From contig DATLSH010000049.1 in assembly GCA_035534235.1 (NCBI GenBank), forward strand, positions 1 through 32,836: 32,836 nucleotides of DNA, given 5' to 3'. The notes beneath the pieces are model-generated. The model had not been told where the DNA came from and ran no database searches. It worked only from the letters and a program-made list of their open reading frames with translations. The translations under genes and the position numbers were made by a program. Source of the DNA: Bog-473 sp035534235 (lineage in GTDB: Bacteria; Actinomycetota; Acidimicrobiia; Acidimicrobiales; RAAP-2). The number at the start of each line of letters is the position of its first letter. Position 1 is the first letter of the stretch. This document shows, piece by piece, positions 1 through 6,989 of this stretch.

Positions 1-591
1 CTCGCCCTCGCAGTCGTCGAGGAACCCGACCGGCCGCAGACCGTACTCGGGGTGCTCCTCCAAGGTCTCGGCGAAGCGCACCGCCACCGGTCCGGCGCCG
101 ATGATCAGGGTGCGCTCCCCGAACGAACCCCGTCTCCTCCCTCGGCGGATGGAGGCGTAGACGCCGGCCCGGGCCACGAGGACGGCGAGCACGGCGACAC
201 CAGCTGCGACGCCGGTTTCGGCGAAGATGCCCGCATGCCCGTTCAGCCCTTCCAGCACAGACAGGGCCACCAGGGAGACGGCCACACTGGTGACGATGGG
301 GCCGGCGTCCCGAGCCACGCTCATGGTGATGCGGGTCCGATACTGGCCCCGCAGGGCGGACAGTCCGAGAATGCCCGCCACGAAGGCCGGCACCCACCAC
401 TGCAGGAGGGTGGGGACCGTCAAGGCCACGACCGCGGACAGGGCAACCAGGTCCCCCGCCGCCACCACCTTCCCGAAGGAGATGGCCGGTCGCCAATGTG
501 CGGTGACATCCCGGCGCGGGGCAGCATCACGTGCCGGTGGCGCGCCGGGGAGCAAGGACCGCCTTCTCGTGTCGATGAAGATCGATGACAT
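1..591 (-). CDS. Exopolysaccharide polyprenyl glycosylphosphotransferase, N-terminal part (cut by window edge)
   Basis: The minus strand is open from an ATG at 591 to the window edge (197 codons, no stop). A strong AAAGGAGG ribosome site lies about 7 bases before the ATG. The visible part has a basic N-terminus, about four hydrophobic membrane segments (roughly residues 40-60, 62-80, 90-115 and 120-145) and then a Rossmann-like segment containing TLIIGAGPVAVRFAETL and GFLDD. This is the layout of the N-terminal half of WbaP/WcaJ-type enzymes, which move a sugar phosphate onto undecaprenyl phosphate at the inner membrane to start exopolysaccharide synthesis. The catalytic C-terminal domain would lie outside the window and cannot be checked. 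It follows the two surface-protein genes on the same strand with an 89-base gap. A nucleoside-diphosphate-sugar epimerase (CapD type) shares this N-terminal layout and is the main alternative. Confidence 0.8.
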   Translation of the reverse strand, partial: MSSIFIDTRRRSLLPGAPPARDAAPRRDVTAHWRPAISFGKVVAAGDLVALSAVVALTVPTLLQWWVPAFVAGILGLSALRGQYRTRITMSVARDAGPIVTSVAVSLVALSVLEGLNGHAGIFAETGVAAGVAVLAVLVARAGVYASIRRGRRRGSFGERTLIIGAGPVAVRFAETLEEHPEYGLRPVGFLDDCEGE

Positions 592-680
592 CGCCAACTC
601 CTCCTTTCTGGTGTCCGTCGACTGAACCGTGCCGGTCAGTCGTATGTCGATGGAGATCGTGCCGCAGCGCTTCGGGAGAG

Positions 681-995
681 CTACGCGGTCCGGCGGTGGC
701 TCCGGCGGACGAGGACGGTGCCCGCCGCCACGGCGCCGACGCCGATCAGCGCCATTTCGCCCAGGTCCGCCCCGGTGAAGGCCAGGCTTCCCGGCGATGA
801 TGTGGGAGTCGACAGACCTTGTCCATTGGCGTCGGTGACGCCTCCACTTGCTGCAGTACAACCCGTGTAGCACGTGTTGTCAGCACCGGCTACGCCCGGC
901 AGCACACTGACGGCTGGGAGGGCCAGCAATGCACCCATTCCGATTCCGCAAGCCACCACCTTCGCCTTCTGTTGCAGTTCCTTACGCATGTGCAT
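681..995 (-). CDS. Small secreted cell-wall-anchored protein with LAFTG sorting signal
   Basis: This is a 104-residue protein. Residues 1-38 form a signal peptide: a basic start MHMRKELQQKAK, a hydrophobic core and an AGA cleavage region. A short mature part holds two cysteines (CYTGC) and a Ser/Thr/Gly/Pro-rich linker. The C-terminus has LAFTG, then a hydrophobic stretch of about 20 residues, then RRSHRR. That is a complete sortase sorting signal; LAxTG variants are typical of class E sortases in actinobacteria (family knowledge). I chose the ATG at 995, preceded by AGGAAGAAAGAGG; the ATG at 989 is equally possible. It lies 73 bases after the CAP-domain gene and before the exopolysaccharide transferase gene, so it probably shares their transcript. 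The function of the mature part is unknown; an adhesin, pilin-like or spacer role would be guesswork. Confidence 0.75.
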   Translation of the reverse strand: MHMRKELQQKAKVVACGIGMGALLALPAVSVLPGVAGADNTCYTGCTAASGGVTDANGQGLSTPTSSPGSLAFTGADLGEMALIGVGAVAAGTVLVRRSHRRTA

Positions 996-1068
996 CCTCT
1001 TTCTTCCTGAGTTCCGGGCCGTTTCCCGAAGTTGCGTTTCCTCGTCGATCTCCAAGACCCGCCCTCGG

Positions 1069-2601
1069 CTAGGCGACCACCCGCCCGAGGAAGTCGGCAC
1101 CACCGAAGCCGTAGATGTTGCCGTCGGAGCCAGCAAGCCAGTAGCCCCCGGTAACAGCGTCCGACGCCATGGCCACCACAGGAGCACCCAGGTTCTGGCC
1201 GCCCAAGGATCCGTCGTAACCGGCCTGGCCGAAGGTGAAGATGCCACCGTCGGCAGCCACGAAGCGGTAACCCGTCCCGTTGGCCAGCGCCTCCATGCCG
1301 ACAATGGGCTTGTTGAGGTGGATGGCGCCTGTGCTGCCGAAGAACGGGGCGCCGAAGCTGAAAACCCCTCCGTCAGACGCCACCAGCCAGTAGCCGCCCG
1401 TAGCCGGATCGCTGGCCATGCCCACGATGGGCTGGTTCAACTTGATGTTGCCCGTCGAGCCGCGGAAGCCGGCGTCGCCGAAGCTGAAGATCCCGCCGTC
1501 GGAAGCCACCAGCCAGTAGCCGCCCCCGTCTGGGGTGGCGGTCATGCCGACGATGGGCTTGACCAGGTGGATGGCCCCGGCGCTGCCGTGGAACCCGGCA
1601 TCACCGAAGGTGAAGATCCCGCCATCGGCCGCCACCAGCCAGTAGCCGCCCCCGTCTGGGGTGGCCGCGATGCCGACGATGGGCGAGTTGAGCGTCCGCC
1701 CGGCCATGGACCCGAAGTCCTGAGCCGCACCGAAGTTGGCCACGTCACCGTTGGCTTCGGCCTCCCAGTAACCCGTCCCGTTGGTGAGGGTGGCGATGCC
1801 GACGGAAGTGGCCGACGAGGCCACGTTGCCGACGACCTGGCCCCAGCTCAGGGTGACGTCGCTGGGCGCCGCCCCACAGGTGCTTGTGAGCACGGCGGCG
1901 ATTGATCCACCCGAGTAACCGTTCTGGGAGAATGCGGCGCCCATGGAAAGCGTGGGGGCACCCGACGGGCAGGCGGCGAACTGATGCAGGATGATGTCGC
2001 GGTGGCCCCAGCACCCCGAGGGCGAGGTGGGTGAGCAGGCCACGTTTGAGGTGGCAGCGGTCGAGCCACCCCAGCCGTCGGTGTACATCCAGTAGTAGTC
2101 GGCCTCCAGCACGGAGGTCAGTCCGCCGGCCCAGATGGCTCCCCCGTAGGTGGTGAGGGCTCCCCCGGAGAGTGAGGTGGGCAGACCGGGGTCAGCGCCG
2201 GCATTCGCTCCCCCCTGGGCCACGGCGTTGAGCTGGGCCGTCATGTAGGCGATGGGCTGCTCGCCCCGATCGACGCGCTCGAGGTTGACGATGGTGAAGA
2301 CCTGCTGGGGAATGGGGAGGTTGCCCAGCGCCGACTCCTGGACCGCCATGGGCCCGACGCCCTCGGCGCCCCGGGCTGAGTTGATCGACGTCAAGAAGTC
2401 GCCGCTGACGGGCGCGATGTTGGCCAGCGGGTTGGCCCCCGGCAGAATGCCGGCGGCACCGGCGGGTGACGAGACGAAGCAGGCGGAAAGAGATCCCAGC
2501 AGCGCCAGGCCGATGGGAACCAGGACTTCGGTGCAGCGGCGGGCCACCCGGTGCTGCCTTGGCGTGGTCCCCGCTCCAATAACCCGCTCGTTCTCTCGCA
2601 T
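1069..2601 (-). CDS. Secreted CAP/SCP-domain protein with six C-terminal 42-residue repeats
   Basis: This is a 510-residue protein. The N-terminus has a long basic stretch, a hydrophobic core around residues 27-45 and an AGAA cleavage region, so export is likely. Residues about 75-240 resemble a CAP (SCP-like) domain: FTIVNLERVDRG near the start, ADYYWMYTDGWGG in the middle and a GHRDIIL motif, with paired cysteines around the last. From about residue 268 to the end there are six copies of a repeat built on GYWLVASDGGIFSFGDAGF, likely a beta-propeller-like fold. This architecture recurs in secreted actinobacterial proteins. The ATG at 2601 follows GGGGGAGAA. The leader carries a c-di-GMP riboswitch. 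The role is probably at the cell surface or in the matrix; ligand or enzyme activity cannot be told from sequence. Confidence 0.8.
   Translation of the reverse strand: MRENERVIGAGTTPRQHRVARRCTEVLVPIGLALLGSLSACFVSSPAGAAGILPGANPLANIAPVSGDFLTSINSARGAEGVGPMAVQESALGNLPIPQQVFTIVNLERVDRGEQPIAYMTAQLNAVAQGGANAGADPGLPTSLSGGALTTYGGAIWAGGLTSVLEADYYWMYTDGWGGSTAATSNVACSPTSPSGCWGHRDIILHQFAACPSGAPTLSMGAAFSQNGYSGGSIAAVLTSTCGAAPSDVTLSWGQVVGNVASSATSVGIATLTNGTGYWEAEANGDVANFGAAQDFGSMAGRTLNSPIVGIAATPDGGGYWLVAADGGIFTFGDAGFHGSAGAIHLVKPIVGMTATPDGGGYWLVASDGGIFSFGDAGFRGSTGNIKLNQPIVGMASDPATGGYWLVASDGGVFSFGAPFFGSTGAIHLNKPIVGMEALANGTGYRFVAADGGIFTFGQAGYDGSLGGQNLGAPVVAMASDAVTGGYWLAGSDGNIYGFGGADFLGRVVA
1072..1800 (-). repeat. 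Six tandem 42-residue coding repeats
   Basis: The 3' part of the CAP-domain gene encodes six units of 42, 42, 42, 41, 42 and 34 residues. Each follows the plan G-(I/M)-x5-(G)-GYW-(L)-V-A-x-DGG-(I/V)-F-x-FG. Units 2 and 3 are the most alike in DNA as well as protein; units 1 and 6 have diverged, as expected for end blades. Unit 4 lacks one residue. Confidence 0.85.
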
Positions 2602-2640
2602 TTCTCCCCCAATGGCCCTGAGAGGAACGGACCGCTGGGT

Positions 2641-2666
2641 AAATAGCGAGGCACGGCATGCTATTT
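2641..2666 (-). promoter_or_regulatory. Hairpin after riboswitch aptamer (possible expression platform)
   Basis: On the minus strand AAATAGC and GCTATTT form a perfect 7-bp stem with a 12-base loop, starting at the 3' edge of the aptamer. Its first strand lies where the closing helix of the aptamer would form, so the two may compete. There is no U run after it, so it is not a classic intrinsic terminator. The SD sequence GGGGGAG lies about 35 bases further on. Confidence 0.4.
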
Positions 2667-2745
2667 CGGCGGCCCGGCTGACTCAGAGAGTTCCGTGGCT
2701 TTGCGTCGCTCCCTCACGGGAGGTTTGCCCTTTCGATTGCTTTCA
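2661..2745 (-). promoter_or_regulatory. Cyclic-di-GMP-I (GEMM) riboswitch aptamer
   Basis: Read on the minus strand, the leader of the CAP-domain gene has the conserved blocks of the c-di-GMP-I riboswitch in order. These are AGGGCAAACC, a CTCCC/GGGAG helix capped by a GTGA (GNRA) tetraloop, GACGCAAAGCCACGG, a second short helix ACTC/GAGT, and AGCCGGGCCGCCG. By alignment to the Vibrio Vc2 aptamer, the ligand-contacting G20, A47 and the C92 position are kept. That favours c-di-GMP over the cAMP-GMP variant, which has A at position 20. It sits about 60-145 bases before the ATG at 2601. Confidence 0.93.
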
Positions 2746-2814
2746 CCCACGATGATCGATCCCCTGAGCACCGTCATGGGACAAAAGGACCATTTGGCCC
2801 GGCCCCCACCAGCC

Positions 2815-2853
2815 CGCAACCGGGGCGCCACCAGAAGGGGCACTCTGGTTGCG
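2815..2853 (-). terminator. Weak hairpin downstream of fur-family gene
   Basis: CGCAACC (2815-2821) and GGTTGCG (2847-2853) are perfect 7-base inverted repeats. A smaller alternative hairpin ACCAGA/TCTGGT lies within. They lie about 70 bases past the stop of the regulator gene that ends at 2923. No U tract follows, so this is only a candidate terminator. The 2602-2922 interval otherwise holds the riboswitch and presumably its promoter; I see no gene in it. Confidence 0.3.
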
Positions 2854-2922
2854 GTCAATCGGTGGGGATGGCGGACCAGGACCCGCCTGATCGTCCCACC
2901 AGCCCTTCAGGGAGGCCCGCCC

Positions 2923-3357
2923 CTAGGAGCAGTTGGCGCAACGACCGATGATGTCCAGGGCGTGCGATGTGGGGTGAAAGTCCCGTTGGGCCGCCATTTC
3001 CCGGACCATGGTGGCGACTGTCCGCTCGAAGGCCTTGGTCGGGGTCACATCGATCACCCGGCCACAGTCCGTGCAGAGCAGGTGGTGATGGTGCTCCGTC
3101 AGGTCCTCTGCCAGTTCGAATCGGGCAAACTCGTCACTGGCGGCGATGCGGCGCACCACCCCTGCACCCTGAAGGTCGACCAGGTGCCGGTAGGCAGAGC
3201 TCCTCGGCACATCGGGAAGGCGCACCGCGATGTCGGAGATGCTGGCGGGATGGCCGAGGGAGGTCAGAAGCTCGACCATCGCTCGCCGGCCGGCGGTGTA
3301 GCGCTGGCCGACCCGGCGCAGGGCCACCTCAACGAGGTCGTGCACGCTGTCCCCCAT
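2923..3357 (-). CDS. Fur-family metal-responsive repressor, probably Zur-like
   Basis: This is a 144-residue protein of typical Fur length. It has an N-terminal winged helix with the recognition-helix pattern RSSAYRHLVDLQGAGVVRRI at about residues 51-70, then a metal-binding dimerisation part with HHHHLLCTDCG and a final CANC. The two CxxC pairs are the usual structural zinc site, and the histidine cluster is the usual sensory site. The ATG at 3357 follows a GGGGAG ribosome site. It is divergent from a zinc/manganese-type ABC importer, so it most likely represses that importer when metal is plentiful. A Zur role is favoured by context; Fur or Mur-type sensing of iron or manganese cannot be excluded. 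Confidence 0.9.
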   Translation of the reverse strand: MGDSVHDLVEVALRRVGQRYTAGRRAMVELLTSLGHPASISDIAVRLPDVPRSSAYRHLVDLQGAGVVRRIAASDEFARFELAEDLTEHHHHLLCTDCGRVIDVTPTKAFERTVATMVREMAAQRDFHPTSHALDIIGRCANCS

Positions 3358-3445
3358 CGGTCTCCCCTTCCTGGCCTGGGGCGCAAGCCCGAGGCGGGCG
3401 CTGCACCCCCGCCTGCAGGGTAGTGGTCCCCAATCTCAATTGTAA

Positions 3446-3460
3446 TGGGACTCAGTCTCA
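3446..3460. promoter_or_regulatory. Fur/Zur-box-like 7-1-7 operator
   Basis: TGGGACTCAGTCTCA (its complement reads TGAGACTGAGTCCCA) is a 7-1-7 palindrome with one mismatch. It has the TGAnnnT-n-AnnnTCA frame of Fur-family boxes. It lies just upstream of the candidate -10 of the binding-protein gene, so a bound repressor would block RNA polymerase. Confidence 0.6.
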
Positions 3461-3463
3461 ATC

Positions 3464-3469
3464 TACGCT
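3464..3469 (+). promoter_or_regulatory. Candidate -10 for leaderless transcript of metal-binding protein gene
   Basis: TACGCT fits the actinobacterial TAnnnT -10 pattern. It ends six bases before the GTG at 3476, which would put transcription start at or next to the start codon. No ribosome site precedes that GTG, which agrees with a leaderless mRNA. Confidence 0.5.
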
Positions 3470-3475
3470 ATATCC

Positions 3476-4444
3476 GTGAGCGCTCCGGTCCAGCCGTCAC
3501 CCCGGCGACACGACTTCGGGCGCGGTGTCAGCCTCGCCTTTGCCGTCACCATCCTTGGAGTGGCGCCTCTCCTGGTGACCGGCGCCCCCTCTGCCTCGGC
3601 CCGCAGCGCCAAGCCGAGCGTGATCAACGCCATCGGCGCTGAGAGCGAGTACGCCGATGTGCTGAGCCAGATCGGCGGCCAATACGTCCAGGTGTCCTCC
3701 ATCCTCAACAACCCCAATACCGACCCCCACACCTACGAGGCGAGTCCCAGCGTGGCGCAGGAGGTCAGCCACGCTGCACTGATCGTCCAGAACGGTGTCG
3801 GCTACGACTCCTTCATGGACCACATGGAATCCGCCTCGCCGAACCCGAAGAGGAAGGTCATCGTCGTCCAGCACGTGCTCGGATTGCCCGATGGGACACC
3901 CAACCCACACCTCTGGTACGACCCGAAGACAATGCCGGCTGTGGCCAGGGTGATGGCGGCGGACCTCGCTGACGTTGCTCCGGGGCACAAGGCCTACTTC
4001 CAGACACGCCTGACGGTTTTTGACACGTCGCTCCAGCCTCTGACGCGCGCCATTGCGGCCTTCAAAGACCAGCACGCCGGAACGCCGGTCGCCACCACGG
4101 AACCGGTGGCCGACTACCTCCTCTCGGCGATGGGCCTGAGAAACCTGACGCCCTTTACCTTCCAGTCGGACATCATGAACGGTGTGGACCCGGCTCCACA
4201 GGACATCACGCTCGAGAACGGGTTTTTCACCAAGCACCTTGTCAAGGTCTTCTGCTACAACGAGCAGGTCGTCGACTCCCTCACGAGAACGATCCGGGAG
4301 AACGCACAGGGGGCGCACGTGCCGATTGTCGGCGTCTACGAAACGATGCCCACACCGGGCTACGACTACCAGTCCTGGATGCTGGCCGAGGTGAAGGCCA
4401 TTCGAGATGGCGTCCTGCACGGGACCTCGACATCGCACCTGTGA
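3476..4444 (+). CDS. Metal (zinc/manganese) ABC transporter substrate-binding protein, TroA/ZnuA family
   Basis: This is a 322-residue protein. A basic start (PSPRRHDFGRG) is followed by a hydrophobic segment and ASA cleavage sites near residue 40. The mature part is a TroA-type binding protein: metal ligands are expected from the histidines of DPHTYE and NPHLWYD, the glutamate of ATTEPVADYLL and an acidic residue in the YETMP region near the C-terminus. There is no His-rich loop of the kind seen in many ZnuA proteins. There is also no lipobox cysteine, unusual for a Gram-positive binding protein. The GTG at 3476 is the only start that includes the signal sequence. The stop overlaps the next gene, which encodes the ATPase. 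The Fur-like regulator and its operator lie upstream. Confidence 0.9.
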   Translation: MSAPVQPSPRRHDFGRGVSLAFAVTILGVAPLLVTGAPSASARSAKPSVINAIGAESEYADVLSQIGGQYVQVSSILNNPNTDPHTYEASPSVAQEVSHAALIVQNGVGYDSFMDHMESASPNPKRKVIVVQHVLGLPDGTPNPHLWYDPKTMPAVARVMAADLADVAPGHKAYFQTRLTVFDTSLQPLTRAIAAFKDQHAGTPVATTEPVADYLLSAMGLRNLTPFTFQSDIMNGVDPAPQDITLENGFFTKHLVKVFCYNEQVVDSLTRTIRENAQGAHVPIVGVYETMPTPGYDYQSWMLAEVKAIRDGVLHGTSTSHL

Positions 4445-5274
4445 GCCATCCCGGACCGATGAGCGACGTCGCGGTGCTTGAGGTCGCAGGTGTCGGCGTC
4501 TCCTTCTCGGGCCGCCGGATCCTCGACGACGTCTCATTCGATATACGCCACGGTGAGTTCACCGGACTCATCGGGTCCAACGGGGTCGGCAAGACGACCT
4601 TGCTGCGCATCATCCTGGGGCTCCAACGCCCAGACACCGGTGCCGTCCGGATCCTCGGTGCACCCCTGTCGCGTCGCAACCGCTCCTTGGGCTACGTCCC
4701 CCAGAAGGTGGCCCTCGACCCCGACGTGCCGCTACGGGCCCGGGACCTGGTGGCCCTCGGGCTGGACGGCCACCGCTACGGCTTAGGACGCCGCACCCGG
4801 GCCCAGCGTGAGCTGGTCGAGAGGATGCTGCGGGACGTGGACGCCGAGCGGTTTGCCGACCACCGCGTCGGACGCCTCTCCGGTGGGGAGCAGCAGCGAA
4901 TTCTCGTTGCCCATGCCCTCATCAGCCAGCCCAAGCTCCTCCTCCTCGATGAGCCACTGGCCAATCTGGACCCGAAGAGTGTCCAGGAAATGGTGGCTCT
5001 GCTCCACCGCGTAGCCAGCCAACACGACGTGGCGATACTCCTGTCCGCTCACGAGATGAACGCACTCCTGCCGGTGATGGATCGCATCGTCTACGTGACC
5101 GGGGGGCGGGCCGCGAGTGGAACGACCGATGAGGTTGTGCGGTCCGATGTCCTCAGCAAGCTCTATGGACATCACGTCGATGTACTCAAACTCCACGGCC
5201 GTGTGCTGGTCGTCGCCGAGCCCGGAACCGATGGAGACGACATCCCTGACCACCCGCCGCTGACGGTCACCTGA
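4441..5274 (+). CDS. Metal ABC transporter ATPase, ZnuC/TroB type
   Basis: This is a 277-residue cytoplasmic ATPase that powers metal import. It has Walker A GSNGVGKTT (residues about 45-53), signature LSGGEQQR (146-153), Walker B LLLLDEP (166-172) and the switch histidine in LLSAHEMN (about 204). The GTG start at 4441 overlaps the stop of the binding-protein gene (GTGA), which suggests translational coupling. An ATG at 4459 would remove six residues and is the alternative. The permease gene follows after six bases. Confidence 0.92.
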   Translation: MSHPGPMSDVAVLEVAGVGVSFSGRRILDDVSFDIRHGEFTGLIGSNGVGKTTLLRIILGLQRPDTGAVRILGAPLSRRNRSLGYVPQKVALDPDVPLRARDLVALGLDGHRYGLGRRTRAQRELVERMLRDVDAERFADHRVGRLSGGEQQRILVAHALISQPKLLLLDEPLANLDPKSVQEMVALLHRVASQHDVAILLSAHEMNALLPVMDRIVYVTGGRAASGTTDEVVRSDVLSKLYGHHVDVLKLHGRVLVVAEPGTDGDDIPDHPPLTVT

Positions 5275-5280
5275 GGCAAC

Positions 5281-6174
5281 GTGCATCTGCTCTTCGAACC
5301 GGGCTTCTTGTCCAGCGGGACCGTGCACACGGCGCTTCTGATCGGTGCCGTCACGGCCATCGTCTCGGCCATCGTCGGCGTCTTCACGGTGATCCGGAGC
5401 CAGTCGTTCGCCGGGCACGCGTTCACCGACATCGCCACCACCGGTGGATCGGGCGCCTTCATCCTCGGGCTCAACCCTCTCGTCGGCTTCATCGGCGGTG
5501 GCATCATCGGCGCCGGTGCCATGGATCTCATCGGTGTGCAGCGAGTGCGGAGCCGGGACCTGTCCACGGGAATCGTGCTGGGCGCGGCCACCGGGTTGTC
5601 CGCCTTGTTCCTCTACTTGGACACCACGCAGAGCGCCACCACAGGGGCCACCCAGCAGATCCTCTTCGGGTCGATCTTCGAAGTCGATCCATCCATCATT
5701 CCGGTCGTGGTCGCCCTCAGCATCGCAGTTCTCTTCGCCCTCGGCGTGATCCATCGACCGCTCCTCCTGAGCTCGGTCAGCTCGGAACTTGCCTCGGCCC
5801 GGGGTATCGGTGTCCGGTTGGTGGGCTTGTGGTACGTCATCGCCCTCGCGGTCTCCGTCGGCTTGGCGTCCATCGCCATAGGATCGATCCTCTCCACCGC
5901 GCTGCTCATCGGTCCCGCGGCCACCGCGCTGCGAATGACCCGCAGCCTTGGCCATGCCCTGGTTGCCGCCTGCGCACTCGGGACGGTGACGACCTGGCTC
6001 GGCATTCTCCTCGCCTATGACAGCTACTACTGGGACCCCGGAAGCCGGGGATTACCGGTCAGCTTCTTCATTGTCGCCATCGCGTGCTCCCTGTATGTCG
6101 CGTCCGGGCTGTCCGTGGTCCAACGCTTCGGCGGACGGGTCCGTGACCGGACTGGCCTGCAGGCGGGTGCGTGA
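5281..6174 (+). CDS. Metal ABC transporter permease 1, ZnuB/TroC family
   Basis: This is a 297-residue, strongly hydrophobic protein with about eight membrane segments. It carries the family motifs RSQSFAGHAFTDIATTGGSG near residue 40 and ASARGIGVRLVGLWYV in the middle. It starts with GTG at 5281, with TGAGG, part of the upstream stop region, acting as ribosome site. Its stop codon overlaps the ATG of a second permease gene (TGATG). It forms the channel with the ATPase encoded upstream. Confidence 0.9.
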   Translation: MHLLFEPGFLSSGTVHTALLIGAVTAIVSAIVGVFTVIRSQSFAGHAFTDIATTGGSGAFILGLNPLVGFIGGGIIGAGAMDLIGVQRVRSRDLSTGIVLGAATGLSALFLYLDTTQSATTGATQQILFGSIFEVDPSIIPVVVALSIAVLFALGVIHRPLLLSSVSSELASARGIGVRLVGLWYVIALAVSVGLASIAIGSILSTALLIGPAATALRMTRSLGHALVAACALGTVTTWLGILLAYDSYYWDPGSRGLPVSFFIVAIACSLYVASGLSVVQRFGGRVRDRTGLQAGA

Positions 6175-6989
6175 TGTTCTCCGGCTTCATGACCACCACG
6201 TGGGAGATCGCCACCCTGGTGGGCGTCGTGGCCGGGGCGGTCGGATTCTTCGTTGTCCTGCGGGGCTCGGCCTTCCCGGCCCACGCCATCCCCAACGGCG
6301 CCTTCGCCGGGGCCGCCGGCGCCAACCTCATCGGCCTCAATCCCCTGATCGGCCTGGGGGTCTTCTCCCTGCTGGCCGCCCTCGGTATCGGGACGCTGGG
6401 CCGGCGGGGCCGGGCCGATGTGGTGACGGCCCTGGCGCTGGTCCTCATGCTGGCCCTGGGTGCGGCGTTCCTCAGCCAGAGCACCGAGTACGAACCGCAG
6501 ATCTACTCGCTCCTCTTCGGCCAGATCCTGGGGGTCAGCACCAGCGAGATCCTCCCGGTGGCGGCCCTCGGCGTGCTCTGCCTCGCCGCCCTGGCGGTCC
6601 TGTACCGGCGGATGATGCTCTCGTCGATCCTCCCGGAGGTCGCGGCGGCCCGTGGCGTGCAGCCGCACCGCATGGAGACGGTCCTTCTCGTCGTGCTCGC
6701 CTGCGCCACCACCATGACGGTGCCCGTTGTCGGGGCGCTCCTCATCTTCACCCTCATGATCGGTCCGCCCGCCGCGGCCCGTTGCCTGAGCGATCGACCG
6801 GGTCGGGTGCTCGTCGCCTCGGTCGCCATCGCACTCGTCACCGTGTGGTCCGCCATCGCCTCCTCCTTCGAGACAGACTGGCCAGTGGGGTTCTTCGTCG
6901 GCACTTTCAGTGCGCTGTCCTACGGTGCGGGGCGCGCCTATGCCGGCTGGCGTGCCCGGCGCGGGACCCGAACTAGGTCCCGGCGATGA
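6174..6989 (+). CDS. Metal ABC transporter permease 2, ZnuB/TroC family
   Basis: This is a 271-residue membrane protein of the same family as the preceding permease. It has GSAFPAHAIPNGAFAGAAG where the first has its SFAGHAFTD motif, and AARGVQPHRMETVLL in the middle. The two are only moderately similar, so this is not a recent duplication. Tandem permeases suggest a heterodimeric channel, as in TroC/TroD. The ATG at 6174 overlaps the previous stop; a GTG three bases earlier is possible. Its 3' end overlaps the convergent acyl-CoA ligase gene by 17 bases. Confidence 0.88.
   Translation: MFSGFMTTTWEIATLVGVVAGAVGFFVVLRGSAFPAHAIPNGAFAGAAGANLIGLNPLIGLGVFSLLAALGIGTLGRRGRADVVTALALVLMLALGAAFLSQSTEYEPQIYSLLFGQILGVSTSEILPVAALGVLCLAALAVLYRRMMLSSILPEVAAARGVQPHRMETVLLVVLACATTMTVPVVGALLIFTLMIGPPAAARCLSDRPGRVLVASVAIALVTVWSAIASSFETDWPVGFFVGTFSALSYGAGRAYAGWRARRGTRTRSRR

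Noticed and set aside
874..1905. 343-codon plus-strand frame over the CAP-repeat gene
   Set aside because: Its own internal repeats simply mirror the repeats of the true gene on the other strand.
2661..2858. 65-codon minus-strand frame upstream of the CAP-domain gene
   Set aside because: It coincides with the riboswitch aptamer, has no ribosome site and no family match.
4024..4034. TGACACGTCG inside the metal-binding protein gene
   Set aside because: Only half of the operator is present and it is within a coding region of an unrelated system.
3497..4537. 346-codon open frame on the minus strand over the metal-binding protein gene
   Set aside because: It is antisense to a clear TroA-family gene, is rich in Arg/His/Val as GC-rich shadow frames are, and shows no family motif.
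4783..5955. 390-codon open frame on the minus strand over the ATPase and permease genes
   Set aside because: Low-complexity Asp/Glu/Gly/Arg composition and full overlap with two well-supported genes; a shadow of codon bias.
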